64,000 bases of DNA from Chaetoderma sp. LZ-2023a (lineage: Eukaryota; Mollusca; Caudofoveata; Chaetodermatida; Chaetodermatidae): assembly GCA_034401795.1 (NCBI GenBank), contig CM067373.1, positions 86,151,023 to 86,215,022 on the forward strand, given 5' to 3'. Positions within the stretch are counted from its first letter, which is position 1. Every line of letters begins with the position of its first letter. Positions 13,653 to 22,271 of the stretch are shown piece after piece. A program made the position numbers and the translations under genes. The notes under the pieces are model-generated. The model was not told where the DNA came from and searched no databases. It saw only the letters and a program-made list of their open reading frames with translations.

Positions 13653-13676
13653 CCTTTTATACTCCTCGTGACGTCA
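13653..13676 (-). promoter_or_regulatory. TATA box and CRE of the 3' LTR promoter
   Basis: On the minus strand TGACGTCA (13669-13676) is followed by 'tataaaagg' (13661-13653), a TATA box just downstream of a CRE. The spacing matches the other LTRs and the internal promoter at 16183-16206. Confidence 0.75.
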
Positions 13677-13746
13677 CAGGCGCAGGCTCTATCCAATCAT
13701 CATTCGAGCAACAGTCAATCAGCACGCAGCTAATAATAGCGTAGTC

Positions 13747-13769
13747 GAACGTTCTAGAACATTCTAGAA
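13747..13769 (-). promoter_or_regulatory. Perfect five-unit heat-shock element
   Basis: Five alternating GAA and TTC triplets, each separated by two bases, run without mismatch (GAA 13747, TTC 13752, GAA 13757, TTC 13762, GAA 13767). Three units suffice for HSF trimer binding in animals. It lies about 90 bp upstream of the TATA box. Confidence 0.75.
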
Positions 13770-13847
13770 GTTTTGCGTCCACGTGGTTATGACGTCACAG
13801 CAATATTTTGAAGATAATCATGAAGAGTTTTCCCTGGATAACTCAGC

Positions 13848-14655
13848 AATAATAACCTAAGAATTGGTTTATCAGGCAGCCTCAGCATAGCTAAGACTGC
13901 ATGTCGGGTTTGTGACCTTATTGCACTGCGGAAAGTTGTATTCTTTACATCATACACAACGTTCTTACAACCTCGGAATCCGCAGTGCTCATGTCGTGCG
14001 AGACACAACCGGGCACTGAAGTGTGTGGTTGTGTCGGATAACCGTAGTCTTCCTAAGGATGGGATCAATTGATCTAACATATATAATAAGAAGAAAATTA
14101 TTTTAAAATAAAGTAATAATTAATACATTTCCACGAATCGCCTATATAAGATCCATGTAACATACCCTTATAGGGTATTTAGTAAATTACGTCTGAATTA
14201 CTTGCGCACCCCGGGTAGATAAAGGGGTACGCAACACATATCTCTTATTAAAAATATATTTGCGGCCCGTAATAGCGGGTCTGCAAACGGCAGCTCTCGC
14301 TCATCCCATAGCCGTCCTGACATCTAAGACAGGAAGAAAAATAAGAAGAAAAAGAGAATATAATAATAACTTAACAGTTAGTTTATCAGGCAGCCCCAGC
14401 GTAGCTGAGACTGCATGGCGGGATTATGACATTATTGCACTGCAGGATGTTGTATTCTGTATGTCGCAGACGACTTTCTTACAACACCGGAGTCCACAGT
14501 GCTCATTTTGTGTGGGACACAGCTGGGCACTGAAGTGCGCGGCTGTGTCAGATAACTGTAGTCATCCTAGGGACGGGATTCAATTGATGTAACATATATA
14601 ATAAGAAGAAAGGTATTTAAAAAATAAAGTAATAATTAATGCACTTCCATGAATC
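13848..14655. repeat. Direct duplication of a ~290-bp unit next to the LTR
   Basis: 13848-14130 and 14360-14655 share 'gtttatcaggcagcc', 'ttattgcactgc', 'gggcactgaagtg' and 'gtaataattaat', in the same order and orientation. A 225-bp spacer containing 'ttgcgcaccccgggtag' lies between. The block sits where the polypurine tract and U3 start of the 3' LTR should be, so it is linked to the loss of ~360 bp of U3. No coding function is recognised. Confidence 0.75.
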
Positions 14656-14872
14656 GCATCATTGATATTTCTACTGAATTACATATGATCACACCTCTGC
14701 AGCAAAATTTACCCATTGAGTCTGGGTCCCGCGACTGACGGTGGTGGGTCGCGGTGGATGCACTGTCATTGTTGAAACATCCGAAGTAATGGTGGCGGAA
14801 ATATGCGCGTCCATTATGTCTCTCACAGTTCCCGCTGGTTCCAATATATCCGTCCGTATAGCAGCGGTGGTA

Positions 14873-15616
14873 CTAGTAGTTGCCAATGTTGCTGGGGCGA
14901 TGGTGTTGGTCACTGTCGTGATGGCAGTTGTAGTCGTCGTGGTGGTGCTGTTGCTGTCGTTTTGATGGCGGCGAGCTGTACCGTAGGATGAAGTCGTAAT
15001 GCGGGAGCGGATACGGCGGGAGACGACTCTTCCGAAACTTAGCATACTTTAGTAGACGACTCGCAGTGATGTTAGGCACAGCCTGGATACCCTGTGTGTG
15101 CGCGATCCGTCTCTTCCCCGCGTATGGACATTCCGGCGTGGTTTCCTTTCTGATAGCAGGGACAGAAAGGCGAGGAGGCAGATGCTGAACAACACGGGTC
15201 AGAGTTACACTAATTGTCACAGGCTGCGATGGTCCCGGTCCTTCGTATATGGTAAGTTCGGGTGGAGATGGAGACTGCGGGTAACATGGAATGTCTATTT
15301 CCGCAGGTGTCGTAATTACCACTGAAATCGGTTGACTGCCTAACACTGTCTGAGATACTATGGTGGCGGGTGTGGTGACTGTAGCTGGATGGCTAATAAC
15401 CGATGCAGGTGCTGCCGAACTGGATTCTGCGGGAGATTTTCGCTTTCTACTCTGCTTCAGGACCGGTGTGGAGGAAGTAATAGGTACTGGCGTAACACTT
15501 CCAGACGTGGCTGCGGGCCGGATTTCATGTCTGGCTGTCAGTACGTTGCTTACTGTAGCCACGGGAAGATGATGGATAATGGGATATTTACGAGTAGTGT
15601 TCTTTGTGCGGGCCAT
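14873..15616 (-). CDS. Accessory ORF of the retroelement with an H3-tail-like N terminus
   Basis: The ATG at 15616-15614 lies in a good start context (A at -3, G at +4) and opens 247 codons. The first residues, MARTKNTTRKYP, match the metazoan histone H3 tail (ARTKQTARKS) at A, R, T, K, T, R and K. A basic cluster (KQSRKRKSP, about residues 53-61) could be a nuclear signal. The middle is rich in Thr, Pro, Ser and Val; the C terminus is Tyr/Pro- then His/Asp-rich. No enzymatic domain is seen. The frame extends upstream to 15787, but the inner ATG is preferred for its context and for avoiding overlap with the 15667-15966 ORF. It lies 3' of the deleted pol, in env/accessory position. An alternative frame (14689-15045) overlaps its end and is probably a repeat shadow. 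Confidence 0.5.
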   Translation of the reverse strand: MARTKNTTRKYPIIHHLPVATVSNVLTARHEIRPAATSGSVTPVPITSSTPVLKQSRKRKSPAESSSAAPASVISHPATVTTPATIVSQTVLGSQPISVVITTPAEIDIPCYPQSPSPPELTIYEGPGPSQPVTISVTLTRVVQHLPPRLSVPAIRKETTPECPYAGKRRIAHTQGIQAVPNITASRLLKYAKFRKSRLPPYPLPHYDFILRYSSPPSKRQQQHHHDDYNCHHDSDQHHRPSNIGNY

Positions 15617-15666
15617 TTTCTCGGTCAGGAGCACTTTAACTGGGAGCCGAGATTCGAAGCGGGCGG

Positions 15667-15966
15667 CTAAAGATCCTCGTTCTCTTCCCCAGGAACTAAC
15701 GTCACTTCCAACACACGGTGATGATAACGGAGCGTGTGTGTCACCCCGTAACGAGTAGCAGTGTAGAGATACTGGCACGTCACACAAAAGGCTGACTGGA
15801 AAAGATGATCCTTATTAACACGAAGGGTGCGGTCAGATTTTCTAGTGAAAGTTCTGGTACATGGCTCTCCGCTAGCTAACAACGAGTTACACGGGAACCG
15901 TTTTGCAACTGGTACCGATTCTTCTTCGAAGGAATCCGACAACGCTAAATCTTCAAGGAGTGACAT
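15667..15966 (-). CDS. Small Cys/His-containing accessory ORF of the retroelement
   Basis: A 99-codon frame, first in the accessory region and about 190 nt downstream of a TATA box on the same strand. The N terminus is acidic (LLEDLALSDSFEEE). A Cys/His set follows: C-x7-C at about residues 26-34, then DH, CVTC and HTLRYHH at about 53-82, which could bind zinc. It is followed after about 50 nt by the start of the H3-like ORF, so the two may share one transcript. I do not recognise a family. No second copy exists in the window because the plus-strand element lacks this region. Confidence 0.5.
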   Translation of the reverse strand: MSLLEDLALSDSFEEESVPVAKRFPCNSLLASGEPCTRTFTRKSDRTLRVNKDHLFQSAFCVTCQYLYTATRYGVTHTLRYHHRVLEVTLVPGEENEDL

Positions 15967-16182
15967 CTTGTTCCCGCATGGTAGTTAGTTGTGGGAACTT
16001 TATTCTAAACCTAATGCCCTATCTCTTCATGGTTTATGACTTTCAAGGCCAAATATATAATAACGAAATAATAATAAGAAAAACAGCAGAATTTGGTTTG
16101 CGACACGAAAGAAGCCTAATGCTATGTTCTTCCCTGGTGTCGAGTTTTGATGGGAAGACAAAGTTTCAGAGCGCGCTTCCTG

Positions 16183-16206
16183 CTTTTATACTAATTGGTG
16201 ACGTCA
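16183..16206 (-). promoter_or_regulatory. Internal CRE-TATA promoter ahead of the accessory ORFs
   Basis: On the minus strand TGACGTCA (16206-16199) is followed by 'tataaaag' (16190-16183). The surrounding 'cgcctgtgacgtcac....agtataaaag' is nearly identical to the LTR promoter. A leader of about 190 nt leads to the ATG at 15966. It looks like a duplicated LTR promoter inside the provirus; activity is inferred. Confidence 0.65.
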
Positions 16207-17776
16207 CAGGCGGCGGATGACGACAACTAAAAGTTTTAACAGGTGATTCGGTCATTCTTATGTGACTGTTTCCTCATTTTCCGGCCTGGATATCATAGGA
16301 TTAATTCCTCCCAGATAAAGGGAGTACTTTTAATTATAGGAAGAATGGCTCGTTAAACTTGTCTTTCTTTCGCACGTTTAACAGATTCAGATCAACATAA
16401 AAACGTGGTACTACTTTTTCTTTGCGGAGCCTCACCTCTTAATTAGCGTGAGGCGTTTTTCCAGGTTGGACGCTTATAAACTTGCCTATATGAATTTTAG
16501 GCTGGAGCCCGCGATGGGGTGTGTGGAAGCCAGGTGACGTCAGCGGTAATCCACCAGACTCACCATCGCCACTCCTCCATCACGCTGTGGTAGTCGCGTC
16601 TTTGGGCGGCTCTTTTGTTTAAAGAGTTTGATCCAACTTACTGAAAATAGGAGTAAATGTCACGTGGCTCTAAAAAGCACGTGGTTGATTGGAAACGTTT
16701 ATGCTGTCTATGGTGACGGCCAAAATGCTGTTGCTGAGGTTTGGTCTATTGTAGAGGCGAGAGATAGAAATATATATGTTACATCAAGATCCTTATAATG
16801 TCTCGCATTTGCGCGAGTTCTTTAACATGCGTCTTGGTAGGTGTCTGTAATAGCCCATGTTGATTATAGACTGGAAAGCAAGGCAGAGAATTTTTGAAAT
16901 TCTCTTTGCAATTTTACTGTCAGATTTTTTATGCGGCTTTACCGGCCCGTGCGCTAATGATGTGTAGCACGGTAGAGCAGTTGTGGTCTTAATCAAAAAT
17001 TTAACAGGAAAATTGTAAGTAATTTTGATGTGTAGTTTAAACAGTTCTATTCATGCGGTAGATCAACAATTCTGATCCCGTCAAGATAGCTGTGTTTTCC
17101 GAGCGGGAGGGCTGGCCAAGCATTCTCCTCAATGGGTAGAACTAGCTCCGTCCCGGCCTAGACCAAACACATTAATACCATTTTAATAATGGTTAAATTA
17201 CAGTACAACTCGAGAAAAATGTGTGACACAGTTATTTACAATTACAATGCCGTCGTTCGGAGATTGTGAATACAGTCAACCTGAGTGTCTATGTTTCTGT
17301 CATGTTGGTGATTTGAATCTGATATGCGTGACTGGTTTTCTGTGAATGGTACTCGCGCTGTGGTGAAGGTGATAGGTTTTTGGCCGTCAGGTGCGTGAGG
17401 TGGGAGGGAGAGGCAGCGTGAATGTCAACTTTATCGAACACTGAGGGTATTTCATTCTGTAATGGCCGAGCCCGTGAGTGGGACAGAGTTACTTTAGAGT
17501 GAAGATGACCTGTTGGATGCTGTCGTAACTTTGATCAATCCGTGTGTGCGGGAGATTTATTGGTGGCGGTCTGCTGATGATAATGCTGTTGTCGGAATGT
17601 CCGGGCTGCTGTATGATGCCAATGTTATAAGCAAAGTGGGCGCATTCCAGTTTTCCATGCTGGTGAATGCCAAGTCTGTTGTTATTTGTGGGAAGTGTAG
17701 TCTGCGGGAGGTATTAGTTATCCCGTAATTTGTGCGGGAGGGATTTGTTGTGGGAATATTTATGTCTCTACCGGTA
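16207..17776 (-). other. Non-coding interior of the minus-strand provirus
   Basis: No convincing gene on either strand. The part from about 17380 to 17776 matches the plus-strand element at 31640-32235 as reverse complement, including clustered 'gcggga' motifs. The remainder is unique to this copy. Confidence 0.6.
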
Positions 17777-18105
17777 ATTAATTAAGACTGGTAGGTGCTG
17801 CTAAATGCTGTTGTTGCCGATGTTGAATCTCTCCTTTATGCTGAGTATAACTGAGCAAGTATGTGATGTATGCGCAATGATGAATTGACGCATCCAGTCT
17901 TGAAGGCAGGTGTGTTCTTGTAGGTGTTGACGTTCTGTCTGTTGTGTGATGTTCTGACTGCTCACGGGGGAGTATGGTAGGCCCATTGGATGGGGTGGCC
18001 TTTGGATAGGGGGATGTGGTCATCTCCCATTACACGACGGTTGGTGTCCTGTCATAATTTTTAGACACCAGGAAAATTTGAGCCGAGAGTCTGCTGAACA
18101 GGCTG
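17777..18105 (-). pseudogene. Post-pol region conserved between both element copies
   Basis: Reverse complement of about 31310-31640. A frame of about 80 codons here (ending near 17778) has a counterpart in the plus copy, with a shared stretch around SRLD.SI.HCAYITYLL, so this could be the tail of the polyprotein or a short extra ORF. Function unknown. Confidence 0.45.
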
Positions 18106-18990
18106 CTTCCCTGCCCACCGTAACTCCATAACTGAAGAGGGCCGAGGCCACTCTGCTACTGCCTTAGTTTTCGATGGCTGTGTAGCCACTCTGTCACCGG
18201 ATATGATGTGTCCCAGGAACTCAACACTCTGTCTGAAGAGATGACATTTCTTCGGTTTGAGTTTCAAATTGGCCGTGCGGAATCAGGGAAGCACGGTGTC
18301 CAAATTTGTCAAAGTTTGCTCAAACGTAGGTCCAAAGACTATTACGTCATCGATGTAACAGAGACAGATTTCCCATTGCATGGTAGTCAATACCAGCTCA
18401 ATGAGTTGTTCAAAAGTTGCACAACCCGTAGAGCATCTTGCGGAATTGGAAAAGGCCATCCCTACAAACTAATGCTGTCTTTTCCATATCAGTTTCATCC
18501 ATGGCTACTTGCCAGTAACCGCTAGCTAAATCAAGGGTACAAAACCACTTGGCTCCGGACAAGGAATCCATGGCCTGATCTATCCGTGGTAATGGATAAG
18601 CGTCTTTAATGCTAAGATCATTAAGGCGGCGGTAGTCAATACAAAACTGCAAGGTTCCGTCCTTTTTGCCTGCTAGCACTATAGGGCTAGCCCATGGAGA
18701 AGCTGAGGGTTCAATAATACCCGTTCGCAACATGTCATTTACTTGTTGGTGTGCTTCTGCTTCTTTGTGAATGGGAAGATGTCGTATGGGTTGTCATACG
18801 GGCCAATTATTGCCTGTATCGATGGAGTGTCATATGAGATGAGTCTCTCCGAGATCCATATCTCCGGAGGAAAAACTATCGCGGTATTTATGTAGTAGGT
18901 TCCGAATTTCTTGCTTTTGTGATTGCAATAATCCAACGGTGGCACGTAGATACAAATTGTGTAAATGTTCGGGTAAATCATCAGTCATTT
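18106..18990 (-). pseudogene. Reverse transcriptase fragment of the minus-strand pol
   Basis: Carries Ty3/gypsy reverse transcriptase motifs: PWASPIVL, FCIDYRRLN, LDLASGYW with the first catalytic Asp, and a YIDD box near 18345-18356. A frameshifting deletion of about 11 bp after YGLCN separates the palm from the downstream part. At about 18125 the sequence jumps from RT directly to sequence equivalent to 31300 in the plus copy. The connection/thumb, RNase H and integrase are thus deleted (about 2.45 kb). It cannot make a working polymerase or integrase. Confidence 0.85.
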
Positions 18991-19730
18991 GCGGTGTTGT
19001 GTCAGAAAGTGCAGGTGATTCCAGTGAGATTATGTCCACTAAATGGCTGCAGCGTACTCCTGGTTCCAGAGTGATGGGATCTGCGGTACCATTGAACACT
19101 CTAAAAGGTGGGTTTTTTCCTATTAGTAGTGTCCACTATTATGCGGGGACTTGCGCATTGTGAGGCGATCATATAGTCAGGGTCGGGTTCCAGCATGGCG
19201 ATGTGTGTGTTGCTTCCTAACTGTGGTGCGGTGGCCCATAAGATCTGTTCAAGTCCCGGCTCAACTGTGGCGGTACTTGATAATATTACTGCACACATAT
19301 CGTACAATGAGGATGCTGGTCCGAGAGGGATTCGTCGGCCGTGTATGTCGAGTTCCTGTTGTCTGCAGTGTATGATGGCTTCGCTGGCACTGAGGAAATC
19401 AGAGCCAAGTAGGGCGTCGTTATGAATAGAGGCAATGACAACTCTCTGAATGAGTTGCATTTCCTCTATTTGGATAACTAAATTAACTACACCGGCTACG
19501 GGTACATCTGCTCCCATAGCCGTCTCTAGGTAAATATTTGTAGGCTTAAGGGGAGGCCTTTTATGAGGTGGGATGCTGTCGTATAAGCGCTGGTTAAATA
19601 CTGAGATGGAAGCACCAGTGTCGACGGTGGCACTGGTGGAAACGCCACTAAACAGACAGGCACATTTGTATATTACTTTGCGATGTACCTGCGGAAGAGT
19701 TTCCAATGATGCTGTCCGCGATAATGGCAT
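18991..19730 (-). pseudogene. Aspartic protease region of the minus-strand pol
   Basis: A frame of 209 codons starting at 19730 includes the retropepsin active site DTGAS, followed by a hydrophobic strand and the later ALLGSDFL motif, in the order expected for retroviral-type proteases. Retropepsins act as dimers to process Gag-Pol. The frame continues into an RT-proximal linker and is then broken near 19100. The plus copy has the same domain at 27239-27676. Confidence 0.8.
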
Positions 19731-20395
19731 TGGAGCAGTATCACTCTGTATGTATTCCGACTGTTTCCGTATTGCTTCTTGTAAGGTTGTAGATGGCTGA
19801 GTGAGGAAAGGACCAGTTCGCCGTCGCCACTGGTGTGAAGACTGCGGTGAAGACGGAGCTGGGGTAGCAATGGTGGTGGTGATGTTGTTGTTTCGGTGTA
19901 GGCGGTATTAGTATAGACGGCAGTGCGTACGGGATGATGGATAGGCTCTACCTGTGCAAGCCGTTTCCTACAATGCTTCATAGGATGCTTTGGTGAAGCG
20001 CAGAAGAAACAATGATGTTGCCAGGGACATGCGTTTCTCTGTCTATGTTGGCGCTTACGAATCCATGAGGTGGAGGGAATTGTCTCTCCTGAATCGCTGC
20101 TGTCTGTGGATGTGGAAGATGATGCTGGCGGGTGTGGGGGTGGGGGTGTGTGGGGAGGGGTGGGGGGGATTACATAGGAAAGAAGTCTTATCATGTGCGG
20201 AATAAGAAGGGGATGTCTTTGCTGTGGATGGGGTAGGCAACATAGGCACTGACATATGTGAAGCCGTGCATTTTGGTGTTGATGTGAAAGCTGATTTCTG
20301 TGGATGATGGTTAGTCACTGAACGTTGTTGCATGAAAGCCGCAGTTGAGCTGGGAGAAGCATACGGGCACCGAAGTGTCTCCTTGTGATTCGGTA
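19731..20395 (-). pseudogene. Gag-Pol linker with a second CCHC zinc knuckle
   Basis: The 173-codon frame at 19673-20194 encodes a Pro/Ser-rich start, then CFFC....H....C, a second CCHC zinc knuckle distinct from the one in Gag (20399-21028). In the plus copy the equivalent knuckle (about 26950-26995) has lost its first Cys. A nucleic-acid-binding module between Gag and protease is unusual, and its role is unknown. Confidence 0.6.
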
Positions 20396-20398
20396 CAC

Positions 20399-21028
20399 TT
20401 AGGAGTCTGACTGCTTCTCTGGTTGCAGTGTGCTGCAGTCTGGAGCAGGCATTGTAGAGGGAGGTCGGTTAGGACACCGCTCCCTCCAATGTCCTGGCTG
20501 ACCGCATCCGAAACAGGTGTTCGGTGGCGGTGCGGTGCTGGTAGTGTTTGCTGTCCTAAACTGTGTGGTGGCGAGGTTGGTGCTGAGTGTTGTAACTAAG
20601 TTGGTGAGTGCGGAGATTTGCTTATTAATCTCTTCTATCTGCTCTCTCATGTTGCCGTTGTTGTTGTTGTTTCGCTGGTTCCCGCACCCGGGGGCTCCAT
20701 TGTACCCTCCTCTACAGGCACGGCACCTTCCTCCAGGCACTTGATTCTGACTGGGATTCTTCATATTCGGTGGTGGTGGTGTCTGTGTGGTTGGTGTTGC
20801 TGGTCTGGGGGGAGCACAAGCGGGCCGGGCGACGCCTGCACCCTTGATCCCGTTGATAGGATGGAGTTGGCGTCGGTTATTCTTTTCCCACTCTAGAAAG
20901 TTCTCAATGCAAACCGCGGTTGCCGTTAATTTGGCCAAACTACCGTGGTCGCAGAGAAATAGTTTTTCTTTTAGGGCAGGTTCACCGCTTAATGCATCGA
21001 TAAAAGTATCGAGATGCAAATGAATCAC
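20399..21028 (-). pseudogene. Gag C-terminal part with CCHC knuckle (minus copy)
   Basis: The frame starts in a capsid-like helical segment (IHLHLDTFIDAL..), continues through an Asn/Gln/Gly-rich low-complexity stretch, then CFGCGQPGHWRERC, a textbook C-x2-C-x4-H-x4-C nucleocapsid knuckle. It is colinear with 25836-26486 in the plus copy. Upstream Gag lies in other frames (21040-22271), so this copy is broken by frameshifts and a stop near 21240. Confidence 0.8.
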
Positions 21029-21626
21029 GCCCTTCGTATTGGTGCTCGGATATTCACGGGTAACTAGCCTCCTAATTCAGCTAGCTAACTCAGGAAGAGT
21101 TTCTCCCACGCGTCGTCGGAGATTTTTTAAGTTGAAGACGACTGGTTTCTCTGAGGGCGGTGTCACCAAATCGCTCCGTCAGTGCTCATTCCAACTGTGT
21201 GTAAGTGGATGTGTAATCCGTTGCCAGATCCGCAAGAACTTGGAGGGATTTTCCGGTAAGTTTTGCCGCGAGATATTCACCCATTTGTCGATTGTCCCAG
21301 CGGTTAGTCTGACTTATGATCTCGAATTGTATCTTATAATTAGTCCAGTCATTCTCCCCACTAAATTCGGGAGGGAGGATGACTTGGCCAAGACCGCGGG
21401 AAGAATGCAGTGGTTGAAATCCGGGTGGTGCGGGTATCTGGGAAGTTGTTGAATATGCTGAGGTTGGTCATGGTACAGGTGGCGGTGGTGTTGGTGTTTC
21501 CGGTTGATGCCGATGTCGAGGAGTTAGGACATGCGTACTCCAATTTAATGAGTCCGCCCCGTTTGTTGAGCCATAGACTGGCATATGTCTATGAACGGGA
21601 GGCCGATTACGGTGAAGATTGCGTGG

Positions 21627-22271
21627 TCATTCCTCCCGCGGTGAGGACTTGTGTTCCGCATATGGTGGTGGTGCAGTTGGCTGATGATCATGATGAGTTG
21701 CATGACTGATATACCGGCGAAATGGTGGTGCTGATTCCTCCCGATAATTCCATGGTGTTCCCCTTGAGCATAGCATTTCGCTAGAAGGGGGTGGTGCAGG
21801 ATGTTGTCTATGTTGTGGATTCTCACCCGGCCATACCGTTTCCGTAGATGACACGGGCGAATGGTAGTAGTCTGAAGGGCTGTAAATATGCCCGTAATTG
21901 GGTCTTTGTCGGAGTCGTCCATGATTTGGCCCTGTTGGTGTTGGCCTGTCATGGATGTCCGATATAGTTCTGAATTCTGTTCCCGCCTGTGAGACATCTC
22001 GAAATGTGCCATCGCTAACAGGCGAAAACAGGTTATAGTGCAGAGTTTTTGATTCCGCAGAATTTCTGGCATAGTCGGTGAGCATGTGTGCTGAGAATCC
22101 GTCGTATGAGGCTACCTCTTGATCGAGGAAGTCCTCACTAAATGGAGATGGTATTGAACTAAGCTCACTATATGGTGTGGGCGTGAGTTCACTGCGCGTA
22201 ACTATTGATGTTCTTCGAGCCCCATATCGGACGCCACGTGTAGCTGTAGCTCGGCGGTTAGTGTTGGCCAT
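21627..22271 (-). CDS. Gag N-terminal region with PTAP/PPPY late-domain motif
   Basis: A 214-codon frame covers the start of the provirus interior. Residues 198-204 read PTAPPPY (21660-21680), combining the PTAP and PPPY late-budding motifs that in retroviral Gag proteins recruit TSG101 and NEDD4-type ligases. The upstream ATG (22271) lies inside the LTR, and the first ~15 codons run across the primer-binding site, so the true start is probably further in. The rest is Ser/Pro/His-rich without recognised folds. The frame ends at 21627 while Gag homology resumes in another frame from about 21270, so the gene is damaged. The plus copy lacks this part. Confidence 0.5.
   Translation of the reverse strand: MANTNRRATATRGVRYGARRTSIVTRSELTPTPYSELSSIPSPFSEDFLDQEVASYDGFSAHMLTDYARNSAESKTLHYNLFSPVSDGTFRDVSQAGTEFRTISDIHDRPTPTGPNHGRLRQRPNYGHIYSPSDYYHSPVSSTETVWPGENPQHRQHPAPPPSSEMLCSRGTPWNYREESAPPFRRYISHATHHDHQPTAPPPYAEHKSSPREE
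22220..22236 (-). other. Candidate tRNA primer-binding site
   Basis: Eight bases inside the 5' LTR end (CTACA at 22245) the minus strand reads TGGCGTCCGATATGGGG. TGG complements the CCA end of a tRNA, and the position is as expected for minus-strand priming. The primer tRNA was not identified. Confidence 0.6.

Larger units (their letters stand above)
10785..13847 (-). mobile_element. 3' LTR of the minus-strand provirus (5'-truncated)
   Basis: About 3.06 kb, colinear with the 5' LTR at 22245-25613 and differing by scattered substitutions and indels. Examples are a 32-bp stretch near 11705 absent from the other copy and about 80 bp near 23515 absent here. On the minus strand it holds CRE, HSE and TATA, and it ends GAGCTACA at 10785. 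The first ~360 bp of U3 are missing: the match stops at 'ggataactcagc' (13847), where the tandem block 13848-14655 begins. Confidence 0.85.

Noticed and set aside
14741-15670. Plus-strand Val-rich and Cys-rich ORFs opposite the accessory genes
   Set aside because: Antisense to the accessory ORFs, without a promoter or domains; their Val-rich stretches mirror Thr/His codons on the other strand.
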